From Prostheceraeus crozeri (Eukaryota; Platyhelminthes; Polycladida; Euryleptidae): a stretch of 64,000 nucleotides of DNA. Position numbers and translations under genes: made by a program. Under the pieces are notes generated by a model. The model did not search any database. It was not told where the DNA came from and saw only the letters and a program-made list of their open reading frames with translations. Below, piece by piece: positions 57,606 to 64,000 of this stretch (the first letter of the stretch is position 1; each line of letters opens with the position of its first letter). Location of the stretch: NCBI GenBank assembly GCA_907163375.1, contig CAJQUW010008712.1, positions 1 to 64,000 on the forward strand, read 5' to 3'.

Positions 57606-58672
57606 ATAGTCTGATTCATTCTAATTTTTCTTCACATTCTTATTTTCTTCACATTCTTAGTGAGTAGTGATTTTAATCTTGACTTGTGGGTGTTGCAGGC
57701 CTACCCCATGCCGAGGAGCATGAGTCACAACCATCTTCGACCATGGAAACCCCTGATGCTCCATGGAGACCATTGGTCGATGATCATCATCGATTGTAGC
57801 TCTGTAGAAGCCCACCGACGACTCTCTAGGTCATCATTCTTTAGTCTTTGATCACTCATCGCTCATCGACTTTGAGCAGATGGGACATCTGGATAATTCC
57901 CATTTCTTTGATGGGCAAAGAATCTAGAGAAATCTCAAAATATCAGTTGAAAAATGGCCACCAGTGTAATACTACTTGCGTAAGTCATTAATTAAATTGG
58001 TTGAGGCTAACCTCCGGTAGATCATAAAGAAAAATAATAATAACTATTATTATATAAAACTAACTAAAAACCTATCTAAAAACTGAAAAAAATATAACTT
58101 ATTACTGCGTTTTAAACAAAATTATAAATCTAACAACTTACTTATGACATTAGCGTCTAAAAAGGAGTGATTATAGACATGACACTTGTGTGTCTGCTTA
58201 TATACTTCAAACTTTGTAACTTATCTAAATCCCAATCTGCTATCAGTCAAATACAATTACAAACAGACCTGTCATTTCTAATGCGGATAACTGGTCAACC
58301 ACGTGTGGTGTTACGCAAATGCTTCAATCGAAGTGAGAAGATGAAGCTGAAGATAATGAAAAGTAAAGAATTTGATCCCTCCAAAGAACCGATCTGGCTT
58401 TCCCACAGGTTACATGAAGTGCAACTAAAACAGATAATTGATATATGCTGTGATAAAGTTGATGAGGACAAAAGCAATAGAGGTCATCAGCAGGAACTTG
58501 AGCAAGATTCACGTTTCGGCCCCTTAATTCCTGTACGTTCAAACTCGCTCAAGCGGGGCCCTGCTTTAAAGAAAGCAGCCTCGAAAGAAAAATCTCGGAC
58601 ATGTAGTCAGATATATTGACTACGCCATCGAGATGATTCGAACTGACTAAACTGGAAATATGGAAAAGGAAC
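57606..58672. other. No gene recognised
   Basis: An ORF at 58167-58619 (+) is open for 150 codons but has no recognisable domain and directly abuts the 3' end of the Penelope-like element on the other strand; probably chance or element-derived. Confidence 0.35.
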
Positions 58673-60500
58673 TTAAATAAAGTTCGGGCAGTTGTCCAAA
58701 AGTTGCTTAGCGGAGAAATAACCGTATTTCAATAAAGTCTCTCTGTGTTTGTGTAACTGCTTTTCAGCACTGCGCTTAAGATCAAAGCGATTATAACCTC
58801 TCGCAATGAGGGTGGTGGAGGTACGATTTATTTTTTCAATAAAATCGCTCTCATGTGTACAGATGCGAATATATCTCAAAACCTGTCCCGCGAAAACTTT
58901 TATACCGATTTTGTAAGGCATCGTGTTTTGAGGAAATGTTAAGAGCGTAAAAGGAAAATTGAAGTTATCAAGATTATGAAATACAGAAGTAACCGCTTCT
59001 GTATTAGTGATTTGCATTTTAATGTCTAAATATTCAATGTTGTTATCATTATCTCCACTTCTACTTGCCTCCAGACTTGTGGATAAATTTTAGGAATTAA
59101 AGAAGCGAAATGTTTATAATTAATAATACACAGATCGTCTATATATCTAGAGGTATTCGATAGAAGTTTAGCTAGACCATACTTTTTACTTTTCATAAGA
59201 TTAGACATGAAAATATATTCGCAGTGTAAAAGAAAAAGGTCTGCTAGCAAAGGGCTACAATTACCTCCCATCGGTATACCTTTTATCTGTCGAAAAACCA
59301 GTCCACCAAAAGTGACGTAAACTTCATGAATAATGAATTTAATAGCATCCTTAAAGTTATCTTTAGTAAAAACACTATAGCCTTGATACTTTTTACTAGC
59401 TAAAAAACATTTTTCATAACCGATGCATAAGTATTTCCTATTCGAATCATTAAACACCAAATCTAGCAAGTCAGAAATGTGATGAATAACATCGTCATGA
59501 TTCAAGTTAGTGTACAATGTGGAGAAGTCAAAAACTTGCACGTTATGTATATTGATGTTTTGAATATTATTTAGGAATTCGATCGAAGATACTATACTCC
59601 AAAAACAGTTAATTCCGCTATTTTTATAGATAGCGTTACAATATTCCTTAAAGTAATTTCTTATAACGGTTAGGCCTTTATTAATCTTAGTCGAAAGTTG
59701 TTTAGTGGTGCATTGTTTAGCACCTGCTATGAAGCGAAATTTGTAAGGGTTTTTATGCAATTTAGGTATCCAATACAATCGAGGTAGTTTAAGATTATCT
59801 TTATTACAAATGGTATGAAAGAAATTACTAATGATCTCTTTATGATTTACAACTAAACTATTGATCTCTATGTTAACAGGTATGTATGTACTATTACCTA
59901 TAGGAGTTAATGTCTTCAAATCAAATCCAAGTTCCTGTAATAAAACCAGACATAGAATTTCTTGCAAATGAACGCATAATTGCTATTAGCCTTATCTACC
60001 GCAGTAATAATGAAGTTATCATGATAATAATGCTGTAACTTGCTATCTTGCTAAGAGAATTAATGTTACTATTACTCATTGTATTCTTGCTATTGTTACT
60101 GTTTTGGTTCTTGAGCTTATTTATTATATAGTTTATCTCGCACTAATTTTAAAATCTTATTTCTCCAATCCGAATAATCAGCTCTTAAAATTCTTTTGTG
60201 CTTCCTACACATCTTAGCTATGTGCTTATCGAGCAAAACTGTGATACTGTCTATAATATTTTTATGATTACACTTCCTGGGTAAACGATGCTTCGTTCCT
60301 AGAGCAAGCAATTCTTTAAACTCAGGTTCATTAATAAAATTCAAATCACCTGTGAAAACGTGTTTGTGATAATCATTAACAAAAGAAGGGTGATCATTAC
60401 ATTTACACTTAGAATTTAAGATATCATGCAAATCAGACTTATCTAGCGTTTTCAAAAATTTGTTATAGTTGCAGATTTTCAAAGAGACAGGGCTATTCAA
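58673..60500 (-). pseudogene. Penelope-like element reverse transcriptase, frameshifted, no GIY-YIG seen
   Basis: The N-terminal ORF (60500-60117) has a Cys/His-rich CKCNDHPSFVNDYHKHVFTGDL block and a basic helix. The RT ORF (59967-59026) has PRLYWIPKLHKNPYKFRFIA, FDFSTLYTNLNH, IKGIPMGGNCSPLLADLFL and the catalytic SRYIDDLCII. A frame change near 59040 leads into the C-terminal ORF (59017-58673) with LRYIRICTHESDF and LIARGYNRFDLK, the thumb region. These motifs are diagnostic of Penelope-like elements. No GIY-YIG endonuclease motif is visible in or next to it. Flanking long repeats were not identified. Confidence 0.83.
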
Positions 60501-61295
60501 TGTAAAATAAGTTTTCGGAGGATAACAATCCTGTACCTGTTCTGGAACAAGTCGATTAATACTTCTGTCATGCAGAATACTGAGTGTAATATATAGTGTA
60601 ATATATAGTCATATGACATTTGAATTTCCAAGTCTATGTTTGATGTCTATGGTAGAATGAATGATCATAATTTGATTGATCTACATGTAAACTCATGCAT
60701 GATGCCTTTCCTTTCCAGCTAAGTCATATCGTTTGGCTATCTGCTCTGTGTAGAGTAGATTTTCTGGCCCACCCGTGGCCAATACTCTCAGAACGGAGTC
60801 TTCAGTGAAAGGAAAATAATCAGCAGAAGAATTCAATACCGAACTGGTGATGAGCAACAAAAGTTAATGTGAAAATATTTTACAGGAAGTTCCTCAGACA
60901 AAGAGAGTGCAAATGTCAAAATTGATGGACATTTATGTCTGATTGGTGCTTTCTCATCTGGAATAAATTTTCAATCAGTCAAGTTCATTTTTCATCAGTT
61001 AAATAGCAATCAAAAACGGTATTTTATCAACCGATTCAAACGAAACAGTTTCTACAACTCGCAATCAGTGAAATGAGATGGAATATTTTCAATCGCCGGA
61101 TATCCATCTTATCAATATTGTTTTAATCACCGCTGGCCTTGTTTAGTCGGAGCTGCAATCATCAATGTGGGCAATGAAGGACATTGACTGACAAAAATCT
61201 CGTTCTGGAATTTGCAGCCTTGATTGATCACAGCTTTTTCCATCTAGAATCAGGTCATCAAAAATTATCTCAGAGAATTTTCAATTTATGTGGAC
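60501..61295. other. No gene recognised
   Basis: Includes the tandem GTGTAATATATA near 60587-60611. No coding feature supported. Confidence 0.4.
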
Positions 61296-61475
61296 ATGTC
61301 TCCGTGGCACAATGGTTAAGTGCTTGGCCTGGCGATCTTTCGGTCCAGAGGTCGAGTCCCGATAGTGTGATAGGGAGTCGTCAGGAAGAGCATCCGGACT
61401 AAAAGTGTTACAATGCTCCAGATAAAATCTGACTATGTCGACACCTATGATCGGCAATGATATCATTTTAGTTTT
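61296..61475 (+). repeat. tRNA-derived SINE
   Basis: A-box-like TGGCACAATGGTTAAGTGC (about 61315-61333) and B-box-like AGGTCGAGTCCCGAT (about 61357-61371) have the spacing of a tRNA promoter. They are followed by GTCAGGAAGAGCATCCGGAC, close to the AGGAAGGGCATCCGGC core found in many invertebrate SINEs. The cloverleaf T-arm does not pair well, so this is a SINE rather than a tRNA gene. Confidence 0.75.
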
Positions 61476-64000
61476 TATAATGAAAATATACCATTTTTTA
61501 GTGAAATATGCGTAGGCCTACACCATAAATAAATCTAGTCATACAAATTTTTCGATTTGCACTGCTATCATGGTACTTTTACTGCTCTTAGCAATGAAAT
61601 TAAAATTAGATTGCATGCAGCATCGATATATTCCAAATAATGGAAGACCGAAGAAAGCAGTTTATTCATGCAAAGCTTCTTGTAATAATAGATATTGAAC
61701 CGATTTATAGCAGATCACAATTAGCGTTGATCTGACGCGCTGATATAACCTGGTAGAAACTAAATAAAAATTACCATGAATGACCGAAATGCAGGGTTGC
61801 CGTGGGATTGAAATTTGAATCCCTCCCCAACCTACCCCATGCCCACAGAATAGCCTGTGGGCATCCCCACAGAATCTTCATCCACAGGATTAGGCATAGT
61901 GACCGAAGAAAGCAGTTTAGTCATGCAAAGCTTCTTGTATATCAAAACTTAGGTAGGGCCTATGGCGTGTACATTAGACATCGCAAGTTTTGATTCAGGC
62001 TTTATACACTCGAATTACAAATATGCCTACAATATGCAGTTTGTTGGGCCAACAGTATCTAAAGTACGAAAAAAGGCTAAAAATATTTAGATTACAGTCA
62101 AGACTTCAAGAACATCAAGACAGTGTTATTAATGAGTTGTTTGACAATTTGTGTGATAGACAGACTGACAGACAATAGCCTGTTGCTTTTCGCTACATGA
62201 ATCAACCAGTGAGGAAGGACATGGGTAGAACAAACGAAAGAGACTACATTTGCTTCAATACAAAATGCGAAGAATCTATGATTAGAAGATATAATTGAAC
62301 AAAAAACATTGTTGATATTATCATTTTATATCATATTTCAAAAATAAAATGATATAAAATGATATCATTTTTCCTCGGAATAAAATGATCTTTGGTCAGC
62401 ACCGTCCAAGCACAAAGTATGGGGAGTAGTGACGTTGAAACTTCATCATGCACATGGTAATAGGCATCGACATGTCAGTGTTCAAAGCAAGCAGGTCGCA
62501 TCACAGAAATGAATAGTTTGGAAAGAGCCAATCTTTTATGTGTTATAAATATTGATTACCGGTGGCGATATATTTCATCTCACAACAGCTATCTTCAGCC
62601 AAGTGTTGAAGGAACATCGATACAGGTATACAAAATTTGAAATTTTTGCTGATTCATCAGCGAAATTGTTGGATAGGAAATAGAAGATACAGATAGATAT
62701 TGAAGCCCAAGACAGAGAGAAGAAAAGAGAGTTATGAGGGAGGTAGTATGGGGCATAGAAATTGACAGTACCAATAGCACATCTACGCAATCTTGCCTAC
62801 CAATAATCAAATCTTATAACACACACACAAATTGACTGTTTTCAGTAGCAGATCTGCATCAATGAAGTCCCGAATGTGCACTCTATGTTCCAAACTATTT
62901 ATATTTTAAATGTCCAGCAAAAGCCTATTCAGAATTGGGTCGCATTGCTCTCAAACTCTTCTTATCCAGACAACTTGGAACCGCATCCTAGCATTGTCCG
63001 TATCTTAGGAATGTGGGAGCTACCATATTGCTATTTATTACTTTTTCATATTAATAACTTCGACAAAATATGACCGCCTGGTCACACTACTTCATGACGA
63101 AAGGCAAATGAGTAGCTTCTACTCTCTTTAACTCCAGCAATTTCAAACCAATATCCAATGACTCAAATACAGCATCTAGTACGACTGTTTCTTCGGAAGT
63201 GAGCTATTGTTCATCATCACCTTGTAAGTACAAAAACACCATGCATGTAAAACATCATTGTTTGTAAGTGGTAAATTATGAAAATCTGTTCGGCAGACAG
63301 CATCGTCCACAAATCGCGGGTCTGATGACTGTCACCAAGGAGTTTAAGTCATTTTGTCCTTGCATCATCATACCCTGCGTGACATTAAATCAAAATGTCT
63401 TCAAAATTATATATAGGATGTCGCAAAGTCATCTATTCAACACTCGCAGTGATAAGGTCAACCATAGAGTAAGCGTACATCTGTAGAGTGTCGACTCAAA
63501 AAAGTATCTGTATACAGTGAAAATTTTTATATCAAAAGATTCAGTTTTTTGCGAAGATTACGTTCCCGTGGTCCAAAAAATTATTTGAGCAGTTTTAAAA
63601 AGTCAAAATTTTGTCAATTGAAATACTACCGAGATGACTCCCCGTTGTAAGCAAGATGGATATCAAAAGGAATGAATATTTGCTAGTAAGCATCCTAACT
63701 AAGCGATAATCAAGCTGATTATCAAAGGAATTTCATGCTCCGTATAATGGAAGTTTTCATGAAAAAGTTGCGATATTATTCGTGCTTTCTTTGCTGAAAT
63801 GTCAAGTTTATAATTCAATTTTCACCGGTATGATTCTATGATTCACTAAATTCACGTTTCATTTCATGGATCTGAACTGATGTGGAACCATTTACATCTT
63901 TCAAAGTTAATTGAAATCATTGTCTTTGAATCTGTGATTTTGCCATGCCAGTGGCAGCTGTTGCCTGATCACGATTAAGAAGATTCTCATGATGTTCAGC
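61476..64000. other. No gene recognised; one 40-bp direct repeat
   Basis: A ~40-bp sequence starting GACCGAAGAAAGCAGTTTA is present at about 61646-61687 and 61901-61940. The rest is AT-rich without supported genes. Confidence 0.45.

Noticed and set aside
58167-58619. 150-codon ORF as a host gene
   Set aside because: No recognisable domain, no splice or promoter context, and it abuts a transposon end.
61305-61385. Possible functional tRNA gene
   Set aside because: A- and B-box-like sequences are present but the T-arm and acceptor stem do not pair properly; better explained as a SINE head.

Overview
The window is animal nuclear DNA, most likely from a marine invertebrate. It has spliced exons with GT/AG signals, is AT-rich, and carries many kinds of transposon: a Polinton/adintovirus, an APE-type LINE, Penelope-like elements, a FLYWCH-MULE, Tc1/mariner and foldback elements, and tRNA-derived SINE pieces. 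The species cannot be read from the sequence. There are no bacterial features.

The centrepiece is a complete Polinton/Maverick (adintovirus-type) provirus at 2423-20685 (18,263 bp). It has ~440 bp terminal inverted repeats that begin AGTAATGG and is flanked by a perfect 6-bp target duplication, GAGGAT (2417-2422 and 20686-20691). Left to right it holds: an adenain-like protease (+); a PLA2-integrase gene (-); a pX-like hydrophobic protein (-); the major capsid protein (-); a pVI-like protein (-); a fibre-like coiled-coil protein (-); an unknown acidic protein (+); protein-primed DNA polymerase B (+); packaging ATPase (-); penton-like minor capsid protein (-); and two further unknown proteins (-), one with a membrane segment. 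Most capsid and packaging ORFs are open. PolB, integrase, the fibre-like gene and the unknown + strand gene are broken by stops and frameshifts. The element is peppered with small palindromes of 4-6 bp stems around three-base loops. They lie at gene ends and, in frame, inside coding sequence. This is the least expected signal in the window.

The Polinton sits in an exon of a tyrosine-recombinase-like (Crypton-like) gene copy, itself decayed, running from 1941 to about 29069. Pieces of that gene are at 1941-2422, 20686-22198, 25069-25210 and 28887-29069. Between them lie three independent insertions whose target duplications restore the reading frame: the Polinton, a 2.87-kb LINE (22199-25068, 8-bp TSD), and, in the following intron, a 2.0-kb FLYWCH-MULE (25234-27234, 8-bp TSD). 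The MULE contains a 282-bp MITE (25975-26256, 9-bp TSD).

From 29070 to 64000 the DNA is mainly intronic or intergenic. It holds non-autonomous inverted-repeat elements (29602-30713, 31078-31943, 35971-36170, 44817-45818, 49367-50431, 55126-55495), remnants of two Penelope-like elements (33300-34110; 58673-60500), a retroelement-associated nuclease-family fragment (41930-42705), a Tc1 transposase fragment (~57465-57605) and SINE pieces. The best host-gene evidence there is a minus-strand exon at 54859-55053 with perfect splice sites, probably the last two membrane helices of a Cys-loop-type channel, with a possible tail exon at 44475-44522.
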